The notes under the pieces were generated by a model that was not told the DNA's origin, made no database searches, and saw only the letters and a program-made list of their open reading frames with translations. Shown here piece by piece: positions 1-6,832 of a stretch of 15,226 nt of DNA. Origin of the DNA: Candidatus Berkelbacteria bacterium CG_4_9_14_3_um_filter_39_23 (GTDB lineage Bacteria > Patescibacteriota > UBA1384 > GWA2-35-9 > CG2-30-39-44). Each line of letters starts with the position of its first letter. Within the stretch, counting starts at the first letter, position 1. The position numbers and the translations under genes were made by a program. The DNA lies in assembly GCA_002789815.1 (NCBI GenBank), contig PFTZ01000045.1:1-15226 (forward strand), given 5' to 3'.

Positions 1-156
1 AAATTTTTACCGCTATCTCCCCTTTTAAAAATAATGCGCCAGGTAGGGCTGGAAAATACTGATCTTTTTGTTGATCCAACCAATCTAATAGTGATTTTTA
101 CTTGGATTTGTGTTATGCTAGCATTATCACTCTGGCGATTCAGATTGTCAGAATGA
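1..156 (+). CDS. C-terminal end of a probable ABC-2 type transporter permease (5' end outside window)
   Basis: An open frame enters from the left edge in frame 1 and ends at TGA 154-156, giving 51 residues. It reads KFLPLSPLLKIMRQV, then a short polar stretch, then a hydrophobic segment (roughly residues 29-45, LIVIFTWICVMLALSLW), ending WRFRLSE. A 'lPLsPl...mR.v' stretch before one last membrane helix and a short basic cytoplasmic tail is the usual end of ABC-2 family permeases, which form the membrane channel of exporters paired with a separate ATPase. The ATPase and the rest of the permease would lie to the left. The Cys-rich gene starts 29 bases after the stop and may be cotranscribed. 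The family call rests on a short tail, so another polytopic membrane protein is possible. Confidence 0.55.
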   Translation, partial: KFLPLSPLLKIMRQVGLENTDLFVDPTNLIVIFTWICVMLALSLWRFRLSE

Positions 157-174
157 TAAAAAAATAAAAATAAC

Positions 175-180
175 AGGAGG
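175..180 (+). promoter_or_regulatory. Ribosome binding site of the Cys-rich gene
   Basis: AGGAGG lies 5 bases before ATG 186. It is a full anti-Shine-Dalgarno match and fixes the start of a gene that is otherwise very short. Such sites are rare in this window, so it strongly supports translation of the 44-codon frame. Confidence 0.85.
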
Positions 181-185
181 ATAAA

Positions 186-320
186 ATGGACAAGAAAAAA
201 TGTGAATGCGGAATGCCAATTGACGAAAAAGTGTGTTGCCAGTGCAACGGAAGCGTTTGTAAACATTGTTGTAATTGCGACGACAACTGCGACAAATGCG
301 ATTGTAAAAAAGAGGAGTAA
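186..320 (+). CDS. 44-residue cysteine-rich (metallothionein-like) protein
   Basis: The frame runs from ATG 186 to TAA 318-320 and encodes 44 residues, 12 of them cysteine (positions 6, 8, 17, 18, 20, 25, 28, 29, 31, 35, 38, 40), with one His at 27. The cysteines fall in CxC, CCxC, CxxCCxC and CxxCxC groups, separated by Asp, Asn and Lys. There is no signal peptide or hydrophobic stretch, so it should be cytosolic. The pattern fits a compact metal-cluster protein (Zn, Cu or Cd storage, or detoxification as in metallothioneins) or a pair of tiny zinc knuckles. It matches no bacterial metallothionein family that I can name with confidence. The AGGAGG at 175-180 and the lack of any competing long frame on this strand argue that it is real. 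It may share a transcript with the permease fragment upstream. The metal-binding role is inferred from composition. Confidence 0.75.
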   Translation: MDKKKCECGMPIDEKVCCQCNGSVCKHCCNCDDNCDKCDCKKEE

Positions 321-371
321 AAACTATTCTATCCAGCCTTTGAAATAGCATCCCAGGTAATAGCAAATGGT

Positions 372-400
372 TTGACAAAAGCAATTTTTAAATATACAAT
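372..400 (+). promoter_or_regulatory. Sigma-70 promoter of the 428-2913 cassette
   Basis: A perfect -35 TTGACA (372-377) is separated by exactly 17 bases from TACAAT (395-400), a one-mismatch -10. Initiation would fall near 407, giving a leader of about 20 nt that contains the strong Shine-Dalgarno at 417-424. It is the best-matching promoter in the window and sits just upstream of the first gene of the unknown cassette. Confidence 0.8.
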
Positions 401-416
401 ATATCCTATCATCAGT

Positions 417-424
417 GGAGGTGA
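417..424 (+). promoter_or_regulatory. Strong Shine-Dalgarno for the 70-residue gene
   Basis: GGAGGTGA, an eight-base complement to the 16S 3' end, lies 3 bases before ATG 428. It fixes the start of the first gene in the cassette. Confidence 0.85.
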
Positions 425-427
425 AAG

Positions 428-640
428 ATGAAAAACCTTAATTGGATTAAACTACAAATAGCATTTGAACAAATTGATCCGTCAAAACTTGAAGGATTAG
501 AAACAGCAAGTTATCATTTATTGAAAAAATGTATTGCATCAAAAGATACAGAAAAGCTGACAGGAATACTAGACGACATTATTCAAAGCTCCGCATATTC
601 GGCAGAATTTGAACCGATACTAAATTTAACAAGAAAATAA
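428..640 (+). CDS. Small helical protein of unknown function (70 aa), first gene of cassette
   Basis: I do not recognise this protein. It is 70 residues, mixed acidic and basic, with no cysteine pair, signal peptide or membrane segment apart from a single Cys near residue 35. It appears almost wholly alpha-helical: a helix around IKLQIAFEQI, one around LETASYHLLKKCI, and one around TEKLTGILDDII. It has both a near-consensus promoter (372-400) and an excellent Shine-Dalgarno (417-424), so it should be well expressed. Its TAA (638-640) directly abuts the ATG of the next gene (641), which has no Shine-Dalgarno of its own, so translation of the two is probably coupled. A small partner or regulatory subunit of the 502-residue protein is plausible from this arrangement alone. 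Confidence 0.75.
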   Translation: MKNLNWIKLQIAFEQIDPSKLEGLETASYHLLKKCIASKDTEKLTGILDDIIQSSAYSAEFEPILNLTRK

Positions 641-2149
641 ATGGAACAAATTGGATCTAATCCTTTTTTAAAACAAGATATAGTTAGCCAAGTAGAACCT
701 GCTTCTGCTGTTGAATCTTGGTCAAAGGTTAAAGAGATATTATTAGAAACACCAGACAAGGCTAAAGCAATCAGCGAACTAATAGAATTCGCCAGACAAC
801 AATCCAACACTGATTTAAAAATCGGAGCATTGGTAAAAGCTGAAATTTCCGCCTCAGCTCTGTCTATGCCGGGAGAGGATCTAACAAGATTAAATTGTTT
901 ATATGATATTTTTTTAGAGCTTTCTAAAATCCACGGGCAACGTGAAAATGCGCTAGAAAAAGCAAAAATAAAACTTAGGACCACATTTGGGCAACCAGGT
1001 CAAGAACATCAAGCGTTTATAACTTTCCAAAATGAATTGGGCAATTCAAGCGAATGCGCGGAAAATACTAATAAGCAGATTTTTACCCCAGAGGAAGAAA
1101 AAGCACTAAGCGCATATAATCAATTTAACCTATTGGTTAGAAAATTAGATCCATTCGATCAATTATGTTGCGCTTCGCTGTTTTTCCCAAAAACTGACCA
1201 AGAAAAAGAACAAATAGAAAAATGGATAGAGGTAAATATTTTAGATTGTATGGCTAGTAGAGCCAAAATACTTAGAAAATCAGAAAAACTGCCAGCTTTT
1301 TTGATATTAAATTTATTACTCAAAGGACAGGAACAAATCCTGGAACATAGATCGTTTGAAGATCCGCGTTTTATAAAAAAAATCGACAATTTATTAAATC
1401 AGAAACGAAAAGCACATGCAAATTTAATCGCATTAAGTCCTGTTTGGAATCAAAAATTAGCTGATTCGATTTTTGTTGACTTATATGTAAATCCAGACAA
1501 ATTCGAATCACCAATTAAAAGCGACGAACACGAAGGTAAATCGTCAGTTATGATTGTTTTGCGCAAAGATGGAGATTTTTTTAGCATCGGAGAGCGTCTT
1601 CAAAATTGTTGGGAACCAGAGCCTACGAAAGGACACAAAAAAAGCAAACTATTAGTGGGTAATTTTTGGGTGCTAACACATTATTTCGTTGATAAAGACA
1701 CTACCGCTATTGCCAGCATAGACAAGGAGAGCGATCGTTTGGCAATGATTTTTATCGTTAAAAAAGCGCTTGTCAATGGACAGCAAGCATTTGTTATAGA
1801 GGACTTTGATTTTACTTCTTTTTTTAAGTCAGATCCCCATACTGACGCAAATGTTTTACCAAGTAATAAATCTAGTCGCAACCAAGCAATTTTTAACGAC
1901 TTGGTAGATACGATTAAAAGCGCTAACAATGGTGAAACTACAATATACACAATAACTGAAGTTGATAGCAATGGCGACAAAATCTTTTCGGAAGCGCATT
2001 TAAAGGATTGTGAGTACTCTACCAACCGGCAAGCAAATTTGGGTGATTATATGAAAAATCAGTTTAACCAAGATGAATTTGATTTATGCTATGTCGCTTT
2101 TGGGCAACGCCAGCGTAAAGGAAAAGTAAAACTAGTTAAACTAAATTAA
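641..2149 (+). CDS. Unrecognised 502-residue soluble protein
   Basis: I recognise no family. There is no signal peptide or membrane helix. Residues about 20-120 and 150-260 look helical, with amphipathic repeats (for example AKAISELIEFARQ and ALEKAKIKL), separated by a polar linker near 118-148. Residues about 300-400 change character and look beta-rich: SVMIVLRKDGDFFSIG, then GERLQNCW (317-324), a lysine-rich loop, FWVLTHYFVDKDTTAIASI and LAMIFIVKKALV. The C-terminus (430-502) is mixed and ends in a basic VKLVKLN tail. The 'GxxLxxCW' stretch followed by beta strands loosely recalls PcfJ-like domains, but the match is too short to name it. The start is ATG 641, touching the previous stop, and the nuclease gene begins 8 bases downstream. 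Composition and codon use resemble the neighbours, with no sign of recent transfer. Confidence 0.85.
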   Translation: MEQIGSNPFLKQDIVSQVEPASAVESWSKVKEILLETPDKAKAISELIEFARQQSNTDLKIGALVKAEISASALSMPGEDLTRLNCLYDIFLELSKIHGQRENALEKAKIKLRTTFGQPGQEHQAFITFQNELGNSSECAENTNKQIFTPEEEKALSAYNQFNLLVRKLDPFDQLCCASLFFPKTDQEKEQIEKWIEVNILDCMASRAKILRKSEKLPAFLILNLLLKGQEQILEHRSFEDPRFIKKIDNLLNQKRKAHANLIALSPVWNQKLADSIFVDLYVNPDKFESPIKSDEHEGKSSVMIVLRKDGDFFSIGERLQNCWEPEPTKGHKKSKLLVGNFWVLTHYFVDKDTTAIASIDKESDRLAMIFIVKKALVNGQQAFVIEDFDFTSFFKSDPHTDANVLPSNKSSRNQAIFNDLVDTIKSANNGETTIYTITEVDSNGDKIFSEAHLKDCEYSTNRQANLGDYMKNQFNQDEFDLCYVAFGQRQRKGKVKLVKLN

Positions 2150-2157
2150 ATATTCAA

Positions 2158-2913
2158 ATGTCCGAATACTACAAATTAGCCAAAAAGATTTACATTAAAA
2201 ATAGCTCTCAACCTTTTGAAATCAGCCGATCAAAGATTGATTTATTTTTAAATTGCCCGAGATGTTTTTATTTTGACAGACGATTTGGTGTGATGCGCCC
2301 GCCCGGATATCCGTTTGCGTTAAATTCAGCGGTGGACGCTCTGCTTAAAAAGGAATTTGACCTTCACCGCGCGCAAAATACCAAACATCCCTTGATGGAT
2401 CAATATAAAATTAACGCTGTGCCGTTTGAGCATCCTGATCTAAATAAATGGCGAGCAAATTTCACTGGAATACGCTATCACCATCAATCAACGAACTTTA
2501 TTATTTTTGGCGCTATTGACGATATTTGGAAAAATGATGACGGATCGTTTTCGATTGTTGATTACAAAGCCACCTCAAAAGCTGGAGAGATAAATTTGGA
2601 TGCCGAATGGCAAATTGGATACAAACGGCAAATGGAAATTTATCAATGGCTTTTTCGGCAAAATGATCATAAGGTTTCAAATACTGGATATTTTGTCTAT
2701 TGTAATGGTAAAAAAGACGCTGTGGCATTTGACGCAAAATTAGAATTTGATGTGTATTTATTACCCTATGTTGGTGATGATAGCTGGGTTGAGGGCACTT
2801 TACAGGCTATTAAAAAATGCTTAGATTTAGATATTATTCCGCCTGCGTCCATTGATTGCGATTTTTGCCAATATCGAAAATTTATCAAAAATAAATTAGC
2901 CCAAAAGGTCTAA
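2158..2913 (+). CDS. PD-(D/E)XK nuclease, RecB/Cas4-like, with probable Fe-S cysteines
   Basis: This 251-residue protein belongs to the PDDEXK_1 (RecB C-terminal/Cas4-like) nuclease superfamily. It opens with the family entry motif: SRSKIDLFLNCPRCFYFDR at 23-41, with cysteines 33 and 36. The catalytic core follows: an Asp in GAIDD (D121) and the D-x-K pair of IVDYKAT (D135, K137), then YKRQMEIYQWL (155-165), which supplies the conserved Gln of motif QxxxY. Two cysteines near the end (C234, C237 in DCDFCQYRKF) complete a four-Cys set arranged as in Cas4 and AddB-type Fe-S nucleases. All expected active-site residues are present, so it should cleave DNA, probably as a single- or double-strand exonuclease. 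It is the last gene of the cassette driven from 372-400. There is no Shine-Dalgarno at ATG 2158. No cas1 or cas2 operon or repeat array is present, so it is not a CRISPR Cas4 here. Confidence 0.85.
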   Translation: MSEYYKLAKKIYIKNSSQPFEISRSKIDLFLNCPRCFYFDRRFGVMRPPGYPFALNSAVDALLKKEFDLHRAQNTKHPLMDQYKINAVPFEHPDLNKWRANFTGIRYHHQSTNFIIFGAIDDIWKNDDGSFSIVDYKATSKAGEINLDAEWQIGYKRQMEIYQWLFRQNDHKVSNTGYFVYCNGKKDAVAFDAKLEFDVYLLPYVGDDSWVEGTLQAIKKCLDLDIIPPASIDCDFCQYRKFIKNKLAQKV

Positions 2914-2928
2914 ACCTTAGATTCAAAT

Positions 2929-2957
2929 TTGCAAAAATTGTTTTTTTGAAGTATTTT
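2929..2957 (+). promoter_or_regulatory. Possible promoter of leuS
   Basis: TTGCAA (2929-2934), 17 bases, then TATTTT (2952-2957) ends 6 bases before ATG 2964. Initiation would fall at or next to the start codon and give a leaderless mRNA, as at rbfA, where the -35 is the same hexamer. The region is AT-rich and the -10 is only a fair match, so this is tentative. Confidence 0.35.
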
Positions 2958-2963
2958 AGTATT

Positions 2964-5420
2964 ATGAATAAAGAAAAATATGATCATAGTAAAATCGAAA
3001 AAAAATGGCAGGACGTTTGGAAAAAAGCGCAAATTTTTAAAACAAAATTTGGCAATAATGGCAAAAATTTTTATTGCTTGGATATGTTTCCTTATCCATC
3101 GGGACAAGGGCTTCATGTGGGGCATCCGCGTGGTTACACTGCGACAGATGTTTATGCTCGCTATATGCGGATGAAGGGTTTTTGCGTTCTCCACCCGATG
3201 GGTTGGGACGCCTTTGGTTTACCAGCAGAAAATTATGCGATCAGAAATAAAATTCATCCGAGTTTAGCGGTTCGGCAAAATATACAAAAATTTAAAAAGC
3301 AAATTAGTTCTTTTGGATTTTCCTATGATTGGTCGCGGGAAATCAACACCACCGATCCAGATTACTACAAATGGACACAATGGATTTTTTTAAAATTATT
3401 TAAGAGGGGCTTGGCTTATGAAAGCGACGCGCCGATCAATTGGTGTCCGTCATGCAAAACTGGGTTGGCGAATGAGGAGGTTGTCAATGGTAAATGCGAG
3501 CGATGTGGCAAGCAAACCGAAAGCAAAAAAATCAGACAATGGATACTAAAAATTACGCAGTATGCTGATCAATTACTTAAAGGTTTAGATGACCTGGATT
3601 GGCCTGAATCCATTAAAACAATGCAACGAAATTGGATCGGTAAATCAGAAGGCGCGACAATTAAATTTCAAATCATAAATAACAAATTACAAAATTCAAA
3701 CAAATATATTGAAGTTTTTACCACGCGCGCAGATACATTGTATGGTTGCACATACCTCGTGGTTGCGCCTGAATACTTTATCTCAAATCTCAAGGCTCAA
3801 ATCGATGCCTTGACAGCAAGTAAGCCAAAATCACAGTTTATCTTTGAAAATTTAACAGAGATTGAAAGATATTGCGCCATAGCAACGAAACAATTAAATA
3901 TAGATAAACAACATTTTGATAAAAATAAAACAGGTGTTGAAATTAAGGGCATTAAAGCTATCAACCCAATAAATCAAAAAGAAATTCCGATCTTTGTTTC
4001 TGATTATGTTTTAAACGAATATGGCACTGGCGCGATAATGGCAGTCCCAGCTCACGACGCTCGCGATTTTGAGTTTGCAAAAAAATATAATTTACCCGTT
4101 ATTGATGTGATCCAAAACGACGATACAGGTATATTACCATTTTTGGGTGAAGGCAAAATTAAAAATTCCAATGAATTTAACGAATTTAGCAGTAATCTTG
4201 GCGCTAAGCAAATTATTTTAAAATTGAAAAAACAGGGGTTGGCACAAAAACATATTCAATACAAACTTCGCGATTGGATTTTTTCTCGTCAAAGATATTG
4301 GGGCGAACCGATTCCGGTTATTCACTGTCCAAAGTGTGGCGTGGTACCTGTGCCTGAAAAGGATTTGCCAGTATTATTACCCAGCGTTAAATCATATGAG
4401 CCGATTGGAACGGGAGAATCTCCGTTAGCCAATATTCGCGAATGGGTAAATACTAAATGCCCTTCTTGTAGTGGGGACGCCCAACGCGAAACCAACACTA
4501 TGCCTCAGTGGGCTGGAAGTTGTTGGTACTATTTGGCATACCTGGCAAAAAATAATTCTAAATTTGAAATCCTAAATTCTAAACTATTCAATAATTGGCT
4601 ACCAGTCAATTTGTATGTTGGTGGTGCTGAACACGCAGTTTTGCATTTGTTATACGTTAGATTTTGGCATAAAGTTTTGTTTGATGAAAAAATTGTCGGC
4701 TCCAAAGAACCATTTCAAAAATTAATTAATGTTGGAATGATTGTTGCGCCTAATGGACAAAAGATGTCAAAATCGCGTGGCAATGTGATTAGTCCTGATG
4801 ATTTAATCAAAAAATACGGAGCTGATAGCTTGCGATTAACAGAACTTTTTATCGGTCCATTTTCTCAGTCAATCCAATGGAATAAAAATGGAATTATTGG
4901 TATGAGAAAATTTTTAGAGAGGATTATTTCCTTGAAATCAAAAATCTCGCCAAAATCAAATCAAAAAATAGAAAACGGTTTAAATAAAATGTTGGTAAAA
5001 GTTGATAAAGATATTAAATCCTTTCAATTTAACACTGCCATTTCAGCAATGATGATATTTGTTAATTTATCCATCAAAGAAAAGTCAATTTCTAAGGGTC
5101 AATATAAAAAATTGCTTGCGGTTTTGTCGCCTTTTGCGCCACATATAACCCAGGAACTATGGTCAAAATTGGGCAAAAATAATTTTATTTGTCAGCAAGC
5201 ATATCCTAGCTACAAGCATCAAAAAAAAGAACAAATAATCAATATCCCAGTTCAAATCAATGGTAAATTGCGCGGTGAAATCAAAATAAATATAAACGAT
5301 AAAAAAGAATTTATTATTGAATGCGCTAAAAATAATCCTAAAATTAAATTATGGGTTAATGGTAAAATTATAAAAACCATATATATTCCCTTGAAAATAA
5401 TCAATTTTGTGGTAAAGTAG
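2964..5420 (+). CDS. leuS: Leucyl-tRNA synthetase
   Basis: LeuRS charges tRNA-Leu and edits mischarged products. The class I signatures are both present: HVGH at residues 51-54 and KMSKS at 600-604. The CP1 editing domain is intact, with the Thr-rich TTRADT (253-258) and the AVPAHDARDFEFA stretch holding the Asp that recognises the amino group of the substrate. Two zinc-ribbon modules are visible: CPSC...CERC early in the protein, and CPKC...CPSC before the second half of the Rossmann fold. The anticodon-binding helical domain and the small C-terminal domain (VQINGKLRGEI) complete an 818-residue protein, close to bacterial length. I chose ATG 2964; a TTG six codons upstream (2946) is in frame, but ATG leads directly into the usual YDHSKIEKKWQ opening. 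There is no Shine-Dalgarno. It heads a plus-strand run with rpmF, nusB and rnc. Confidence 0.97.
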   Translation: MNKEKYDHSKIEKKWQDVWKKAQIFKTKFGNNGKNFYCLDMFPYPSGQGLHVGHPRGYTATDVYARYMRMKGFCVLHPMGWDAFGLPAENYAIRNKIHPSLAVRQNIQKFKKQISSFGFSYDWSREINTTDPDYYKWTQWIFLKLFKRGLAYESDAPINWCPSCKTGLANEEVVNGKCERCGKQTESKKIRQWILKITQYADQLLKGLDDLDWPESIKTMQRNWIGKSEGATIKFQIINNKLQNSNKYIEVFTTRADTLYGCTYLVVAPEYFISNLKAQIDALTASKPKSQFIFENLTEIERYCAIATKQLNIDKQHFDKNKTGVEIKGIKAINPINQKEIPIFVSDYVLNEYGTGAIMAVPAHDARDFEFAKKYNLPVIDVIQNDDTGILPFLGEGKIKNSNEFNEFSSNLGAKQIILKLKKQGLAQKHIQYKLRDWIFSRQRYWGEPIPVIHCPKCGVVPVPEKDLPVLLPSVKSYEPIGTGESPLANIREWVNTKCPSCSGDAQRETNTMPQWAGSCWYYLAYLAKNNSKFEILNSKLFNNWLPVNLYVGGAEHAVLHLLYVRFWHKVLFDEKIVGSKEPFQKLINVGMIVAPNGQKMSKSRGNVISPDDLIKKYGADSLRLTELFIGPFSQSIQWNKNGIIGMRKFLERIISLKSKISPKSNQKIENGLNKMLVKVDKDIKSFQFNTAISAMMIFVNLSIKEKSISKGQYKKLLAVLSPFAPHITQELWSKLGKNNFICQQAYPSYKHQKKEQIINIPVQINGKLRGEIKININDKKEFIIECAKNNPKIKLWVNGKIIKTIYIPLKIINFVVK

Positions 5421-5473
5421 AAATAAACATATTTACCCCTAAAATAAACGGCACATAAATTTATAAAATTATT

Positions 5474-5677
5474 ATGGCACAGCCCAAAAAACAATTAACT
5501 AGAACAAGATCGCGAAAAAGGAAAAGTTCAAGCTTGAGAATAGGTGAAGTATCTCAAATTTCAAATTGTTCGCATTGCAAATCTCCCAAAAGACCACATA
5601 CAGTGTGTAGTACCTGCGGATACTATCACGGTATAAAAATCGTTTCTAAAAAAATTAAAACTAAAATAAATAAATAA
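5474..5677 (+). CDS. rpmF: Ribosomal protein bL32
   Basis: A 67-residue basic protein with the bL32 plan: an N-terminal MAQPKKQLTRTRSRKRKSS arm that threads into the large subunit, then a zinc ribbon C-x2-C...C-x2-C (CSHC about residue 33, CSTC about residue 46) ending CGYYHG, and a lysine-rich tail. All four zinc cysteines are kept, so this is the zinc-containing (C+) form. It follows leuS by 53 bases with no Shine-Dalgarno. Its TAA (5675-5677) shares one base with the nusB ATG in a TAATG junction, which suggests coupled translation. Confidence 0.95.
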   Translation: MAQPKKQLTRTRSRKRKSSSLRIGEVSQISNCSHCKSPKRPHTVCSTCGYYHGIKIVSKKIKTKINK

Positions 5678-6141
5678 TGAATCGTCACCTTTCACGCACA
5701 CTCGCAATGCAAATAGTTTATGAGTGGGATTTTATTGGAAAAAAAAATTTAGACGAAATTAAAAATCGTAGTTATGAAATTTTCGCAAGGGACCTAGATA
5801 ATGAATATGCTGATAAAATCATTGATGGGGTAACTAAGAACGTTGACACCCTTGATAAAAAAATTATAGAAGTTGCGCCTGATTGGCCGATTGAGCAAGT
5901 TGCCAATATAAACAAAGCAATTTTAAGGGTATCTATATTTGAACTTGAAAACTTTGCCGATATTCCTCCAAAGGTAATTATTAACGAAGCAGTTGAACTA
6001 GCAAAATCATTTGGCGGAAGTAATTCTTTTAAATTTGTCAACGGAGTTTTAGGCACAATTTATCGCAAGTCTAATCGTTTTGAAAAAGATGAAGAAATAA
6101 ACCAAATCAACGAAAAACCTATAGCAGAAATTAAGGAGTAA
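5677..6141 (+). CDS. nusB: Transcription antitermination factor NusB
   Basis: NusB binds boxA RNA together with S10 and supports rRNA antitermination and processing. The 154-residue all-helical protein opens with the family's RNA-binding stretch (MNRHLSRTLAMQIVYEWDF) and carries the C-terminal signature INEAVELAKSFG followed by KFVNGVLGTIYRK. About 20 residues after the signature form an acidic extension (EKDEEINQINEKP...). The start codon overlaps the rpmF stop by one base and lacks a Shine-Dalgarno. rnc begins two bases after the nusB stop. Adjacency to RNase III makes sense, because both act on rRNA precursors. Confidence 0.95.
   Translation: MNRHLSRTLAMQIVYEWDFIGKKNLDEIKNRSYEIFARDLDNEYADKIIDGVTKNVDTLDKKIIEVAPDWPIEQVANINKAILRVSIFELENFADIPPKVIINEAVELAKSFGGSNSFKFVNGVLGTIYRKSNRFEKDEEINQINEKPIAEIKE
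6133..6138 (+). promoter_or_regulatory. Shine-Dalgarno of rnc
   Basis: AAGGAG lies 4 bases before ATG 6143, inside the last codons of nusB. It is the only housekeeping gene in the window with a clear Shine-Dalgarno, and it fixes the rnc start. Confidence 0.8.
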
Positions 6142-6142
6142 T

Positions 6143-6832
6143 ATGACACTTTTAGCTTTACAAAAAAAAATTGGAATAAAGTTTAAAAAACAAGAGTATT
6201 TGCAACAGGTTTTTATCCATCGTAGTTATATCAATGAAAATAAAAATTCAAGGCTAGGTGACAATGAAAGGATGGAATTTTTAGGTGATGCTGTTCTTGA
6301 GCTTGTTGTTACTGAGTATTTATATGCAAATTTTTCCAATCCAGAGGGTGACTTGACCAGTTATCGGTCGGCATTAGTTAAAGGAGAAACCTTGTCAAAA
6401 ATTTCGCAAGAACTTTGCCTTGGTGATTATTTGATGCTCAGTCGTGGTGAAAAGAAACATGGAGGTCATGCAAGAAATTTAATTTTAGCTAATACATTTG
6501 AAGCATTAGTTGGGGCAATATACCTTGATGGTGGTTACACAAAAGCTAAAAAATTTATAACCAACTTTTTAATTCCAAAATTCAAGGAGATATTAAGCAA
6601 CGAATCATTTAGAGACGCTCGAAGTTCTTTCCAAGAATGGGCGCAAGAAAAATTAAACACAACTCCAGAATATAGGGTTTTGAAGGAATCAGGACCCGAT
6701 CATTCAAAAATGTTTGAAGTTGGATGTTATATTAAAGATGAATTATACGGCACAGGAAATGGTACTTCAAAACAAACAGCATCACAGGAAGCAGCTAAAT
6801 TTGCCATGGATAAAATTTCCCAAGAGAACTAA
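6143..6832 (+). CDS. rnc: Ribonuclease III
   Basis: RNase III cleaves double-stranded RNA, matures rRNA and controls mRNA stability. Its 229 residues show the catalytic domain signature NERMEFLGDAVLEL (41-54), with the metal ligands E42, E45 and D49. EGD at 68-70 and the second half-site LANTFEALVGAIYLD (115-129) follow. The C-terminal double-stranded RNA-binding domain begins near residue 158 (DARSSFQEWAQEKL) and runs through GNGTSKQTASQEAAKFAMDKI. The position equal to E. coli Asp114 is Asn117 here (codon AAT), while the E. coli Glu117 equivalent, E120, is kept. The gene follows nusB after one untranslated base (TAATATG) and ends convergently with the PaaX-type gene, sharing 4 nt (6829-6832) with no room for a terminator. 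Confidence 0.96.
   Translation: MTLLALQKKIGIKFKKQEYLQQVFIHRSYINENKNSRLGDNERMEFLGDAVLELVVTEYLYANFSNPEGDLTSYRSALVKGETLSKISQELCLGDYLMLSRGEKKHGGHARNLILANTFEALVGAIYLDGGYTKAKKFITNFLIPKFKEILSNESFRDARSSFQEWAQEKLNTTPEYRVLKESGPDHSKMFEVGCYIKDELYGTGNGTSKQTASQEAAKFAMDKISQEN

Noticed and set aside
154..156. TGA read as glycine (Gracilibacteria-type code)
   Set aside because: TGA ends the permease fragment, aspS, rbfA and the membrane protein at natural family C-termini or gene junctions, so it acts as a stop.
148..384. A 78-codon minus-strand open frame over the Cys-rich gene
   Set aside because: It is the antisense shadow of a Cys-codon-rich gene that has its own AGGAGG; the antisense product has no Shine-Dalgarno and no recognisable domain.
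2946..2963. TTG start giving LeuRS six extra residues
   Set aside because: ATG 2964 leads directly into the family N-terminus, and the extra codons overlap the possible promoter -10.
5407..5435. Promoter for rpmF (TTGTGG-N17-TATTTA)
   Set aside because: Both hexamers are poor matches in AT-rich sequence, and the site lies partly in the leuS coding end; cotranscription with leuS is simpler.
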